Shown here piece after piece: positions 1 through 10,777 of a DNA stretch of 64,000 bases. The stretch comes from Juglans regia (Eukaryota > Streptophyta > Magnoliopsida > Fagales > Juglandaceae). Made by a program: the position numbers and the translations under genes. The notes beneath the pieces are model-generated. The model had not been told where the DNA came from. It made no database searches and saw nothing but the letters and a program-made list of their open reading frames with translations. Location of the stretch: contig NC_049912.1 in NCBI RefSeq assembly GCF_001411555.2, forward strand, positions 16,166,341 through 16,230,340, in the 5' to 3' direction. Positions within the stretch are counted from its first letter, which is position 1, and the number at the start of each line of letters is the position of its first letter.

Positions 1-4
1 ACGC

Positions 5-420
5 GATGCCTCAAGAATAGGGATTGGAGCCGTTTTGATACAGGATATGAGGCCTATAGCCTTCTTCAGTGAGAAGCTAAGTAGGGCGTCCCTGAAGTAC
101 CCTACTTATGACAAAGAGCTTTATGCTCTTGTTCATGCATTAGAGACTTGACAGCACTACTTGTGGCCTAGGGAATTTGTCATCCACACCAATCATGAAT
201 CATTGAAGCATCTCAAGGGTCAAGCTAAGTTGAATAAAAGACATGCTAGATGGATGAAATACATAGACCTTTCCCTATGTCATCCGTTACAAGCAAGGTA
301 AGGAGAACATTGCTGTTGATGCTCTATCCTGAAGGTATATACTTCTTACTTCTATGAGTGCTAAAATGCTTGGGTTTGAATATGTGAAAGACATGTAGGC
401 CGATGACGCTGACTTTTCTG
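5..420 (+). pseudogene. gypsy RNase H domain, broken
   Basis: Starting at base 5 the frame reads [10 protein letters not shown], then [20 protein letters not shown], the usual first half of a Ty3/gypsy RNase H, with the catalytic-type Asp first. An in-frame TGA near 148 replaces the Trp expected in the ETWQHYL motif, and the frame closes at a TAA just after 300. RNase H would degrade the RNA of the RNA/DNA hybrid during reverse transcription; this copy cannot be made as one protein. The reverse transcriptase expected upstream lies outside the window. Confidence 0.8.
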
Positions 421-422
421 AT

Positions 423-1145
423 GTGTATATGGCATATGATAAGATGGCATTTGGTAAGTTTTACAAGCATGATGGTTATTTGTTTAAAGAAAACAAACTT
501 TGTGTGCCAAGTTGTTCTATGCGTGAGTTATTGGTGCGTGAGGCACATGGTGGGGGATTAATGGGACACTTTGGTGTCAAGAAATCTTTAGACATTTTGC
601 ATGAACATTTCTTTTGGCCTAAGATGAAGAGAGATGTCACTCGCATTTGTGGCAGGTGCATTACATGTAGAAAGGCCAAATCTAAGGTTATGCCACATGA
701 ATTGTATACACCCTTACCCATTCCTAGTGAGCCATGGGTAGACATATCTATGGACTTTGTTTTGGGGTTGCCTAGGACAAAACGAGGTAGATATTCTATT
801 TTTGTGGTTGTGGATAGATTTAGTAAGATGGTTCATTTCATTCCATATCATAAAACAGATAATACCACAAACATAGCTGACTTGTTTTTCAGGGAGATAG
901 TGCGACTCCATGGTGTGCCCAGGAGTATTGTTTCTGATAGGGATGTTAAATTCCTTAGCTACTTTTGGAAGGTGTTGTGGGGAAAATTAGGTACTAAACT
1001 CTTATTTTCCACTATTTGCCAACCACAGACTGATGGTCAGAATGAATAATAGGACTTTAACTTAGCTTTTACGCATTGTTGTTCATAAGAATTTAAAGAC
1101 TTTGGAGGATTGTTTGCCATTTATAGAGTTTGCATATAATAGGAC
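423..1145 (+). pseudogene. gypsy integrase (zinc finger and core), broken
   Basis: A 208-codon open frame (423-1049) is preceded by more homologous but interrupted sequence. It holds the HHCC zinc-binding finger (HGGG...GHFG...CGRCITC) and the core with the first Asp in WVDISMDF, the second in VSDRDVKF and the Glu in TDGQNE, so the DDE triad is present. A small deletion after that Glu shifts the frame into a stop; the continuation (LLRIVV, CLPFIEFAYN) can be followed to about 1145. Integrase would join element DNA to the host chromosome. The ATG at 423 is incidental, since in gypsy elements this domain is part of a polyprotein. Confidence 0.85.
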
Positions 1146-2261
1146 CATGGTCTTCTGAATCAGAGCAGTATGCCCAATCTGAATCACAATAGGAATTAAG
1201 TTGCAGATCTGAGGAGGATGACAGCAGCAAACCTTGGTCTAGAGCAGCTTTGACATATCTGAGGATCTTTTTTATTGAGGCCAAGTGAGTTGTGGTAGGT
1301 TGCTCCATGAATTGGCTGAGTGTTTGAATAGGATAACTAATACCTGGCCGTGTAATTGTGAGATAAAGCAACCTACCAATTAGTCTTCAATAGATAGAAG
1401 GATCAACAAGGGGTGTGCCAGCTGCTTTGCTCAGCTTTAAGTTCTAACCCATAGGGATCTTTACTGGTTTGGCCCCCAAAACACTAGAATCTGCAAGTAT
1501 GTCTAGTGCATACTTGCGTTGACAGATATGAATACCTTCTGGGGATCTAGCTACCTATATCCCAAGGAAATATCTTAAAACCCGAAGATCCTTAATCTTG
1601 AACTTATCATGTAAGGAGTCTTTTATGATAGCAATGGAATCTAGTGAATCACTAGCAACTAAAATGTCATCTACATAAATTAGTAAAGCTGTAAAGGAGT
1701 TTTCAGTTGCCAAAGTGAAAAAGCTATAATCTGCCTTGGATTGAGTGAAACCAAGTTCTAGAAGGAAAGGGGTCAGTTTTGCATACCATTGCCTTGAGGC
1801 TTGCTTCAAGCCATACAAACTCTTAAGTAGTTTGCACACCTGTTGAGGGGTTCCCTTTGTGTATCCAGATGGTTTTCTCATATAAATGCCTTTCTCGAAA
1901 TCACTATGTAGGAAGGCATTATTGACATCAAATTGATGCAAATGCCATCCCTATATTGCAGCAACTGAGAGAAGACATCTAACAGTAACCATCTTGGCTA
2001 CTGGTGAGAATGTCTCATTATAGTCAACTCCTTCTTGTTGGGTACCCTCTTTGCAACTAGCCTAGCCTTAAATCTCTCAATACTGCCATTAGAGTTCCCT
2101 TTTATCTTGTAAACATATTTGCAACCAATAGCTTGTTTGTTGGGAGGTAAATCTGTGAGAACCCAAGTCTGGTTTTCCTCTAAGGCCAATAATTTAGCAT
2201 CCATCGCATCACACCAATTAGGATCTTTTATGGCTTGTGAATATAAGGTAGGTTCAGACAT
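1146..2261 (-). pseudogene. copia reverse transcriptase and start of RNase H, broken
   Basis: Minus-strand pieces give the RT N-terminus ([19 protein letters not shown], then KARLVAK), the palm with FDVNNAFLHSDFEKGIYM, LYGLKQASRQWY and the catalytic IYVDDILV at 1666-1677, and then the region leading to RNase H (TRPGISYPI, LRYVKAALDQGL, SDWA). RT would copy the element RNA into DNA. The catalytic YVDD pair is intact, but stops and frameshifts separate the pieces near 2000, 1550 and 1375, and RNase H is cut off at 1146. The N-terminal frame overlaps a 264-bp open stretch at 1998-2261. Confidence 0.88.
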
Positions 2262-2638
2262 ACTTGAGAGGCTAGAAGAAAAAACTTGTAACTAAGGTGA
2301 ACTAGACTTATAAGACAAATAATCATGCAAGGGAAAAAAGGACTTAGTGAGAGGACAAGGTACCTTGTACACAGATTGGCATTGTGAAGTGAGTGCAACT
2401 ACAGTGGAAATCTTGAAGATAACTGGGATGTGTTCTTGTCCTAGATGATCTTCTAAAGGGAAGGTTGGGGTGGAATTGAAAGGTTGATGTTAGTAGATGA
2501 TTCAGGAGGAGTAGGACAAGATGGATTTGCTTCCTCAGGACCAGGAGATGAAAGATCATCAGCTGAGTGCTCAAAAGATGAGAAGGGATCAGAGATGTCA
2601 TGTTCAGCAGTGGGTGAAGAGTGATAGGTGGAGTCTAA
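2262..2638 (-). pseudogene. copia integrase-RT linker, degenerate
   Basis: This minus-strand stretch joins integrase to RT. Such linkers in copia polyproteins are poorly conserved and rich in Pro and Ser. An 85-codon frame at 2344-2601 has that composition (repeated SHLL, PSYLQ-type residues) but no recognisable domain, and may not even be the original frame. Confidence 0.5.
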
Positions 2639-4050
2639 CTAAGGTGGAATGGGAATAAAATTAGGTTGAGCGGAAGCAGAAGGCTCAATGGAGGGATTAG
2701 GCTGAAATGGAAAGGCATTTTCATGGAAAATTACATCCCTATAGATGAAGGTGTTTCGAGTCTCTAAATCTAGCAATTTGTATCCCTTGACCCCAAAAGG
2801 ATAACCCAAAAAGACACATCTCTTGCCTCTTGGATCAAACTTCTTTCGACCATGAGATAGTGTGGATGCAAAACACAAGCTTCCAAACACCCATAAGTTG
2901 GCATAGCTAGGTTTAATATCAAACAGAACTTCATAGGGGGTTTGGTTTGCAAGTAATGGAGTTGGTGATCTATTGATGAGGTAGACTACAGTTAAAATGT
3001 AGTCACTCCAAAAAATTAAAGGCAAACCAGATTGGAAAAACAAGGCTCTTGCCACATTCAAAAGGTGTTGGTGCTTTCTTTCCACAATGCCATTTTGTTG
3101 AGGTTTCTCAACACAAGTTCTTTGGTGAATTATCCCCCTTTGGTTAAAATATTTAGTCATTTTGAACTCAATGCCATTGTCACTCTGAAGAGTTTTTATT
3201 TTTGTTTCAAATTGAGTCTCTACTAAGCTACAGAAGGATTCAATACATTTTCTTGTCTTTGATTTGGCTTGCAGTAGATAAACCTAGGTGGTTTTGGAAA
3301 AATCATCTACAATGGTCAAGAAAAACCTTGTGCCATCATAGGCATTGGTAGAGCATGGGCCCCATATGTCACAATGGATCATCTCAAAAACAGCAGTGGA
3401 TTTATGAGAGCTAATAGGAAATGGAAGTCTATGTTGCTTAGCAAGAGGACAAACATAATAAGGAGTATTTGTATTAAAATTGCAATTGTCTTTTACAATA
3501 GGATCCTCAATCAAGCTAAGTCTAGAATTGGATATGTGGCCTAAGCAACAGTGTCAAAGGTCACTATCTTTCCTATTGCTCTTAACAGTAAAGGAAAATG
3601 AAGTTGTGATAGAAAATAGATTAGACAAGACATTGACTATAGCATTAGGAGAAACAGTGGTGGTTAATAGGTGATACAAGTTGCACTTTAGTTCACCCAT
3701 CCCAATCGTGGTTCAAGTGGAAAGGTCCTGAATAAAGCAAGCATTAGTCAATAAAATTAAGCAACAAGTTTGTGTTTCAGTAAGTCTTTTGACAGAGATC
3801 AAATTGAAAGAAAAAGAGGGGACACACAAAACATTTGTGAGTGTAAGTTTTTCAGTAACCTTGGCAGTGCCTAAGTGAGTAATAGGTATACAAGCACCAT
3901 TGGGAAATTTGATTGAATATGAAACCTATACAGTAATTGAAGAAAAAAGGAAGTGATTGCAGATCATATGATCTGTAGCACCCGAATCAATAATCCAAGG
4001 AGCATAAGTAGCAAAGATGGATTTATGTGTGAGGGAGGAGTGAGTGAGGG
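2639..4050 (-). pseudogene. copia protease and integrase, broken
   Basis: On the minus strand, 3926-4126 carries the aspartic protease motif WIIDSGATDHMI with its Asp intact. After a disrupted stretch, 3284-3514 gives the integrase N-terminal part (CPLAKQHRLPFP, then IHCDIWGPC and IVDDFSKTT). 2639-3160 gives the core end with the Glu in NGIVERKHQ, NRSPTPLLANQTPYE, and GKRCVFLGYPFGVKGYK. Protease would cut the polyprotein and integrase insert the DNA copy. The frames are broken between roughly 3160 and 3284 and between 3514 and 3926. Confidence 0.85.
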
Positions 4051-4485
4051 GTGATATGAACCCGCGGGAACAAAATCCCTTGAACCCACAATTAATTTGA
4101 AAACTCCCCAAGAAAGCCAAAATCAAGTCAATGGATGGAGAACCTAAACCCGATGAGAACTCGTTTCAAGAACCTATATTATATTAAAATCTAGACCCGT
4201 TGAAGAACCCGTCTCAAGAACCCAGATTACAAAGGAGGAACGCCACAAAGGTTGTGATTTACCTTTGATAAGTTCAAAAGTTCAATTAAGAACAAGAGGA
4301 GATAAACTCAACTCACAATGAATAAATTCATCAAATTTCATAAACTGATTAAAATGTGGGTACAAAGAGTATTTTAACCAAAACCAAGTCTTCAAGTGCC
4401 CAAAGCCTTTAACTCATGTTGTTGCCCTTTCCATAGCTTATAAAATGAATCAAAACTGAATCTTCATCATTTAAGCCCTTGAACT
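4045..4485. repeat. probable insertion inside the copia element
   Basis: The copia reading stops making sense between the gag tail (ending near 4490) and the protease leader (near 4045). The roughly 440 bp between them contains repeated GAACCC motifs (GAACCCG, GAACCC, AGAACCC) and AAAGGAGGAACGCCACAAAG, quite unlike copia coding sequence. It is best explained as a small LTR-type or unclassified insertion. I found no clean terminal repeats or target duplication. Confidence 0.4.
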
Positions 4486-4489
4486 TGTA

Positions 4490-5751
4490 TTTGGCCCATC
4501 TGGAACTTGCAACATATCTTTAAGACTAGGCCAACCTTGATTCCCATCAAGGGGCATGCTAGACATCTTGGAAGATTTAGGAATGGTGGCACTGTTTTTC
4601 AGAATGGCTTGAGTCTGGTTTACTGAAGGGAAAATAGTGGGAGGATCCTTATGCTAGAGTAAATTCATGAACTGCAGGTACTGCTCCTTAGTGAAATTGA
4701 TTGTGGCCTCACGAGGTTCCTCCTGACAAGATTCACTTGATAAACTGGTCTGATTGGCATAAAAAACTGATCCATTTTCTTTATGAATTTTGTGTCCTGG
4801 GGGGTATCCATGAAGTTTGTAGCACTTCTCAGCTACATGACCAGTCATGTTACAGTGGGTACAGGTGGGAGCTTAGGCATTACTAGCCTTGAAATAGTTC
4901 TCCAATGAGTGACCTTGTATGTGGCAATGGGTATAATATGGCATGTTCCTTTTTTGATATGATTTGCTGTTAGTCTTGAAGGATGAATAAGGGGTTTTGG
5001 CAGCCAAGACCATTGAGTCAGGAGATGGAGAATAAGTGGTGAGGAGGTTTTGTTGTTCTTGTTGCTGGATTAGAGAGAAAACTTTGTTGACGGTAGGGAG
5101 AGGCTCAATAAGCATGATCTGGTCTCTAGAGTTAGCATATTGGTCATTCAAGCCCATAAGGAACTGTATAGCACAGTCACGTTGGATCTATCATTTAAGA
5201 CACTAAGTTGTCCACAAGTGAAGTTAGGAACAGGATCATAAATGGCAATTTCATCCCACAAAGTTTTGAGGTTGCCATAGTAGGTACTTAGAGAGTCATG
5301 ATCCTTGCTTCAGGTTGGACAAGTTTCTTTTCAACTAGAATATTCTAGGGCCATTTTGTTGAGTGAAATGATCTTTAAGTTCTTCCCAGATGACTCATGC
5401 ATCATCAACAAAAGCCACACCAGACTTTATATCAGAACTCATTGAGTTCTGAATCAAGGATACCACCATGTCATTGCACCTCTCCCACATATAAAAAAGA
5501 GGGTCATCTATGTTGGCCGGTTTGGAAATGCTTCCATTGATGAACCCCAACTTGTTCCTTGCTCTAAGTGCTCTACGCATTGCTCGAGACCAAGTAGCAT
5601 AGTTATCTATTGTAAGGAGGTCAACATCAAGAATAATGGCAGTGTTGTCACCATTTTCAATTCGATAAGGATTATTTGGGTTTGAAAGGCTTAGGTATGG
5701 TGTGTTTGTATTGGGATTTGGTTCTTCTGTGTTTGTGGAATTGTCTTCCAT
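4490..5751 (-). pseudogene. copia gag with CCHC knuckle, broken
   Basis: The minus-strand ATG at 5751 opens a 118-codon frame with LDVDLLTIDNYATWSRAMRR and KLGFINGSI, the gag N-terminal domain of this copia group (UBN2/Retrotran_gag family type). The rest of the nucleocapsid follows in other frames: LPTVNKVFSLIQQQEQQ, then CTHCHIQGHSLENY and CNMTGHVAEKCYKLHGYPPGHK, two zinc-knuckle-like CX2CX4HX4C modules, the first lacking its final Cys. Gag would form the virus-like particle and bind the RNA. Stops occur near 5395, 5160-5300, 4870 and 4650. Confidence 0.82.
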
Positions 5752-5793
5752 GGTGAATCAGAGGGAATAAAATCAAGAGCAGGTGTTAACCTT

Positions 5794-5805
5794 GCTCTGA
5801 TACCA
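5794..5805 (-). promoter_or_regulatory. primer binding site for tRNA-iMet (copia, minus strand)
   Basis: The minus strand reads TGGTATCAGAGC, the standard plant copia primer site, directly next to the LTR end and about 43 bp before the gag ATG. It fixes the element's orientation and the inner edge of its 5' LTR at 5806. Confidence 0.9.
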
Positions 5806-6180
5806 TGTCAGAAAGCAAAAAACTAGAAGGAAACCAAAAACAAAACAGAGGAAAAGGGAGAAAAAGTTCTCTGCTTGTATTCAGTATGCGAAATGCCTTA
5901 CTTCCTCTATACATTTCCATCACCATATATATGCACCCTACTTGCCAAAAGAAGAAACTTGTACTGCTACATACTCTACTACACTGCTATCCACTACACT
6001 ACACTGCACTGCTTTGTACAGCTCTGCACTAGTTGGCAGAGAATAAAAAAAGTACAATACATTTTCATCAAAATACAAAACGACATGTAGTAACTTAAGG
6101 TGACAAACGACATGTAGCTTCACTGGGCTGTAATAAACATTCGTACTTCCCGAGAAACTCTTGTTCTCAAAGGCTGAGCA
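5806..6180 (-). repeat. 5' LTR of the minus-strand copia (outer edge uncertain)
   Basis: The inner edge is fixed by the primer site and ends ...GACA on the minus strand (TGTC on +). About 125 bp inside is a TATATATG stretch (near 5931-5938) placed like a promoter for element RNA. The outer boundary cannot be fixed because the 3' LTR is missing; TG at about 6180 on the minus strand is a candidate only. Confidence 0.55.
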
Positions 6181-7130
6181 AACATCCTCCAAATCCTCAA
6201 AAATGCTGGAATTCAGCTTAATTAGCTGCCATAAAGAGTGTTATAAAGAGGACAATCGGGTATGAGCCTTGGATAAAATGTAATAAGGATGCCTCGGGAA
6301 AGAGCCAACTTTACCAGCTTTATCTCTATGTCGGCCGTTATCAAGTTTCCTTCGAGGAATGTCTAGCGGCAGCGCTATCCAAAATCGGTAATTCCGGCTG
6401 TTCCTCTGCAGTAAAGTTCCCAGCCTTCTAGACTACAATGAAGGGACGATGTCCTACACTGATCTGTCGATGCTATCCGGTTCCAAATAATTGATTAAAA
6501 CCCATATCATTAAACTGCGAGTTTATGTTCTAAGATTGTGATTTACTTTTCAGTTTCTGCTCAAATAATCGTGGGTGCCTTGTCTTGCCTACCAGCTCAT
6601 AATAGACAACATGAATCCAAATCTCTTCATTTTCTTTTGAGGGAGAAGGAAACATCTTCTTCATACTTATAATAGTTATGTTTCTTCATTGCTTTTACAG
6701 TGAAGGGATGGGAAGAACGTGATTTTTTATGGCAAAAAATAAAAAATAAAAATATTGTGCCAACCAAATTAAATGTTCACATTCCAAATTTCTATCAACA
6801 AAAGAACCAAACCCCGAGTGCCATTCCATGTTGTGTCGGAAGAAAATAGGACAAGATAAGTGAGAAAATAAGATAGGTCCACATAGATTAATAAAAATAA
6901 AAAAAAAACAAAATTGAACAAACAACAAGTTAAATAATTTCGAAAATGCACCTCAAACATCAATCATGTTCATGTAATAGACTCATCATACTTGTGATCA
7001 TTTCCTACATTAAGATGTTAAAATATTAGACATTAGTATAAAAAAAATGACAAAATCATGATATATAACAAAAACTAAAAAAACAATTCTAAATATATTA
7101 CCTGAGTCTAACTTATAGATGTTTGCATTA
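6181..7130. other. intergenic stretch, no recognised gene
   Basis: The first 300 bp are less AT-rich than the rest. A short plus-strand frame at about 6411-6489, directly after a CTCTGCAG acceptor-like site, reads KVPSLLDYNEGTMSYTDL and ends in TAA. It could be a terminal exon relic, but I do not recognise the protein. From about 6490 the sequence is AT-rich and probably includes the 3' end of the hAT element next door; I could not identify that element's terminal repeat. Confidence 0.4.
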
Positions 7131-9256
7131 TCATTTGTATCTGGATAATTTTGACTCAAGCATATAAAAAGTGGACTTCAACCAATTTTGTGCACACACA
7201 AGAGCCTCTACAATTCTAGAAGCCAAAGAACTCCGAAACATATCAAGGACATGACTTCCAATGTTAAATGCTGACTCAAGTGCTACGGTGGAGATCAGAA
7301 TGGCCAAGATATCTCTTGCCATTAGAGCAAGAATTGGATATTTGGTGGCATTGACCCTTCACCTAATTAAAATGTAGAAACTCTCTGTATGAATCTCAAC
7401 ATCCTCCAAAAAATACCGTTCTAGCTCCGACTTACAGTCTATCAAGGTTGCTGATTTCTGCTTTTTATGGAAGTTTCTCAAAAGGGCCAATGGATCAATT
7501 GTACAACTACTCCTCATTGATTTACTACTCTCATTACGAGTGTGAGACGTAGTTGACTTAGACCCACTTGCACACCTACCACCAAATGTAACATATTGTT
7601 CATACAAGAACTTCATATCCCTTTTGAGGAGTGCAACAAATTCCTCACCCCTCTCATCGCCCAATGTTTGGTTTAACTAATATGATTGAGTAACCAATTT
7701 GTACTGTAGATTAAGAATGACAGCAATAAAAAACAACCTATTTATATTTTGAAGATCCCCCAATATTTATCATACTTTGTTTTCATTCTAAAAGCCATTG
7801 AATTCAAGCATTGATTATTGTCACAAAAACTATTCAAATTTACATAAATTTTAATAAGCTCTTAGAAATACAGATTTGATGTGACATATAGTGTACCAGA
7901 AATACGCAATGCAAGATTATAAAATACATGAAGAAACTTCATAAAGTTTCTTATGGTCTCCCAATCATCGAACCCAGGAGCTCCCAAACCCCTTTTCCCA
8001 TGCCCATCCTCAGATAAGTAAACTCATGAGTAGGGATTCTTATCAAGTAGAAGTCGTAATGCTTTTTTATATTTCTCAGCCACGTCCAATATATGATAAG
8101 TCAAATTTCATCTAGTAGGTACGTCAAGATATAAAAAATTAGAACATGAAACTTTTGACCTATCAACATAAGACTTGAAAGTGACAGGTCTTTAGGGAGA
8201 AGACTTCATATACTTAATCATATTGTAGACCCAAATGATTAAGTCATCAATATTGTTTAAACCTTCACTCACAACAATGTTTAAAATGTTCGTACTACAT
8301 CTCACATGAATAAACTCGTGATCTACAACATACTTCTCACTTCTTATTTCCCTTGTTCTCAACCAATCAATAGCGAAGTCAATAGAGGTAGCATTGTCTA
8401 CCGTAATTGTAAGAATTTTGTTGATGCCTTAGTCAAGCGTACACCCCTCCAACTTCCTCCCAATCGTTTCCCTCTTGTGATCGCTAACCTAAGTAAATGA
8501 AATGATCCGTTATGCAATTTTCAACCACTATCAATAAAGTGAGCTGTGACACACATGTAATTAATGTTTTGGATAGAAGTCCAAGTGTCGATAATCAAAA
8601 ACACTCTTTGTTTGGTTGTCAAAAACATTTTCTTCAAACTATCATTCTTTCTCAAGAATAGCTTCATATACTATAAAATGAAAAGGAATAGGAAACCTAG
8701 GATTAAGGACTTTAGTGTAGTCCTGAAACCCTTGGCCCTTAACAACCCTTAATGGTAACTCATCCACTACCACCATTCTATCAAGGGTAGCCCTAATTGC
8801 TTTTCTCATTATACTTGGTCATCCCTAGGTTCTACTGCCCTTCCCCTCATCCAACTCTTCCATCTGGGACCCAGAATTGGCTCCCCTCCCCCTATCCAAT
8901 TTACTCTTATAGTTTTTAGAGTAAAGGTGGATGTGTGCTCTCATGGCAAAAATGCCTTGCCTTTTGGGATGGCATTTCCACATTTTCCCACAATGGTTAC
9001 AAGTTGCTGTAAGTTCTTTAGGATCATAATCAGACACTTTTGTGAAGTGATCTCATACCTCAAACCTATTCTTTAGGTTTTTATTATTTGGTGGAGGGCA
9101 CGAGATAGAACAGAAGGTAGTAGCCCTGTATACCGAAGAGTCTAATGGCTTACTAGACTCTTTGATTATGGGAGCCTCGATAGACTGTTGTACTTGTGGT
9201 CCTTCTAAAGGAGATGTAGAGGTGGACGTAGGAGTACTTGTGCCCTCACAATTCAT
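7131..9256 (-). pseudogene. hAT (Ac-like) transposase with BED finger, decayed
   Basis: Minus-strand pieces run in the family's order. After a Pro/Thr/Ser-rich N-terminus, a BED-type zinc finger (CNHCGKMWKCH) lies at 8825-9037. In the middle (about 7700-8450) the reading gives TITVDNATSIDFAIDWLRT, HVRCSTNILNIVV, LDVPTR and APGFDDWETIRNF, the hAT catalytic core. At the end the hATC dimerisation domain reads ARDILAILISTVALESAF (7131-7322). The protein would cut and paste its own element. At least five stops or frameshifts break it. Similar domesticated hAT proteins (RICESLEEPER/DAYSLEEPER type) exist, but the breaks argue against host use. Confidence 0.85.
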
Positions 9257-10187
9257 GATTTAAGAACTAAAACACAATACTCAAACAAAAGAGTATGATT
9301 AATGATACAATGCAAAAGCAGCCCCAAAACTCAACCCAAACATAGCCCCAAAAACAAGTTAAAAAACAACCCCAAAAACAAGTTCAAACAACAAAAGAAC
9401 AGCCCCTTGCAAAATCTTCACAACCCCGCCCTACTCCAGCTCAAAAGCAGGCCAATGCTAGCTCAAATTTATACAAAAACAGCCCCAAAAAGTTCTCATA
9501 ATACAAGTTCACTAAACACACAACACAAAAATACAATCCACAACCATGTATGTACGTTTGTCCACAAAACAACCCCAACTATAAAACAATTGTAACATAA
9601 TAAACATACATACTTATGAAAACTTGCTATGGGCTCGACATAAATAAAAATATACAAAATAAAAAGAGGCCACTCCACATAAATCAGTTACATAAAATTA
9701 GCCAAAATCAGTCACATAACATGTAATAAACCAAATCAACGCCAAATCAGCAAGGGGTACTAGAGGGACTTAATTGTGTGGGAACCAAAATCTAAAAGCA
9801 AGTACTAGCAGACGACGAGACGCCAAATCAAGGAATAAGCATACCAAAATTCAACAATAAACCAGAAATAAAAAAAAATGAACCAAAAAATAAAAATAAA
9901 ATGTGCTTATAATGGAAGAAGCACTTACCGATGTCGATGGCCAGTGGGTGAGGACGCCACTCATAGTGGATCTGGCATAGAGTGAGTAAGTGAGAGTGAG
10001 TGTACTAGGGTCCAGAAGGGTCGGACAGTGAGAGGGAGTCGAGGGATGGCATCTGCACACTAGGGGAAGAGATCAAGAGGCGAAAGATGGGCTAGAGGGA
10101 CCATTTTTCAAGGATACTAAGAGTGAGAAGGAATTTGAGGGAGTGAGGGTGATATTGCAGGGGAGGGAGGTAAGAAACATATAATTT
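9257..10187. other. 5' flank of the hAT element, non-coding
   Basis: This lies upstream of the hAT coding region. It includes C/A-rich stretches with recurring CCCCAAAA motifs (9311-9500) and an AT-rich part. The ORFs here have no recognisable domains and are compositional. It probably contains the element's promoter and 5' end, but no terminal inverted repeat could be matched. Confidence 0.45.
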
Positions 10188-10253
10188 AGTCAAAACGACG
10201 CCATTTTTATAGAAAACGGCACCGTTTTGGAGGAAAAACGGTGTCGTTTTGAC
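10188..10253. repeat. cluster of AAACGGYRCCGTTTT palindromes
   Basis: The outer arms AGTCAAAACGAC (10188-10199) and GTCGTTTTGACT (10242-10253) are perfect inverted repeats. Between them lies a third palindrome, AAAACGGCACCGTTTT. The whole can fold as a hairpin. Its position upstream of the decayed hAT transposase would suit subterminal transposase-binding repeats, which is an inference. Confidence 0.7.
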
Positions 10254-10285
10254 TGAATTTGGGTTGGAGCATTAATTCATGCTTA

Positions 10286-10440
10286 TGCAAAAATTTTGTT
10301 CGACATATGCTCAACATGGTGCTCAAGCGGAAGATCATACAGAGAGTTCACTCGACACTAGCTCGATATGACGCTCGAGCAGTAATCCAAATAGAAGTTC
10401 GCTCAACATACACTTGACTCATGGCTCAAGCGATGATTTA
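10286..10440. repeat. degenerate ~50-bp repeats with CTCGA motifs
   Basis: Three loosely similar units follow each other. Each has a TTCGCTCGACA-like start and a GCTCGAGCG-like end (10291-10330, 10337-10381, 10397-10432). They lie just left of LTR-1 and look like part of an older LTR or transposon, but I cannot assign the family. Confidence 0.5.
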
Positions 10441-10738
10441 CTTATTGAAAGGCGGGAGGTCCAGAACTACATGCGTGCAGAGATCGAGTGGGTCACTCAT
10501 GGTGTTGCAAGCCAGATTTAGTGTAACATCTAGGTTCAACATGAAACTCACGTTTGAAATTTTTTTTATATATATGGATGAAAAGCTCACTTGGGTTTTA
10601 ATGAGTAAATTTGGGTTTAGGACCCAATTTATTTACGAGGTTTAGTATTTAAAAAAAAAAAAATTGTTTGTTATCAATTTCAAATGGATTAGAGTAACTC
10701 TAGAGTCCCTTTTCTCATTAAAATTCTTAAATCCACAT

Positions 10739-10740
<2 letters not shown>

Positions 10741-10773
<33 letters not shown>
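10741..10773. repeat. (TA)n microsatellite
   Basis: About 16 perfect TA dinucleotides inside the 5' part of LTR-1. Confidence 0.95.

Positions 10774-10777
<4 letters not shown>

Larger units (their letters stand above)
1..1145 (+). mobile_element. Ty3/gypsy (chromovirus-like) internal fragment
   Basis: A decayed gypsy pol segment enters from the left edge. In order it shows RNase H, the HHCC zinc finger of integrase and the integrase core, which is gypsy order. It stops abruptly near 1145 in the conserved region after the catalytic Glu, where copia RNase H on the opposite strand begins. No LTR, PBS or polypurine tract of this element is in the window. The lineage call (chromovirus rather than Tat or Athila) is an inference from the general look of the RNase H and integrase; I could not check it by alignment. 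Confidence 0.85.
1146..6180 (-). mobile_element. Ty1/copia retrotransposon, 3'-truncated
   Basis: Read on the minus strand the order is 5' LTR, tRNA-Met primer site, gag, zinc knuckle, protease, integrase, RT, RNase H: copia order (integrase before RT). The RNase H is cut at 1146, so the 3' end and 3' LTR are missing and no target duplication can be checked. Many stops and frameshifts and an apparent insertion (about 4045-4485) show it is dead. The outer limit of the 5' LTR near 6180 is a guess, because no second LTR is available for comparison. Confidence 0.88.

Noticed and set aside
7131..9256. Domesticated hAT host gene
   Set aside because: Multiple stops and frameshifts across core and BED regions, so not a functional co-opted gene.
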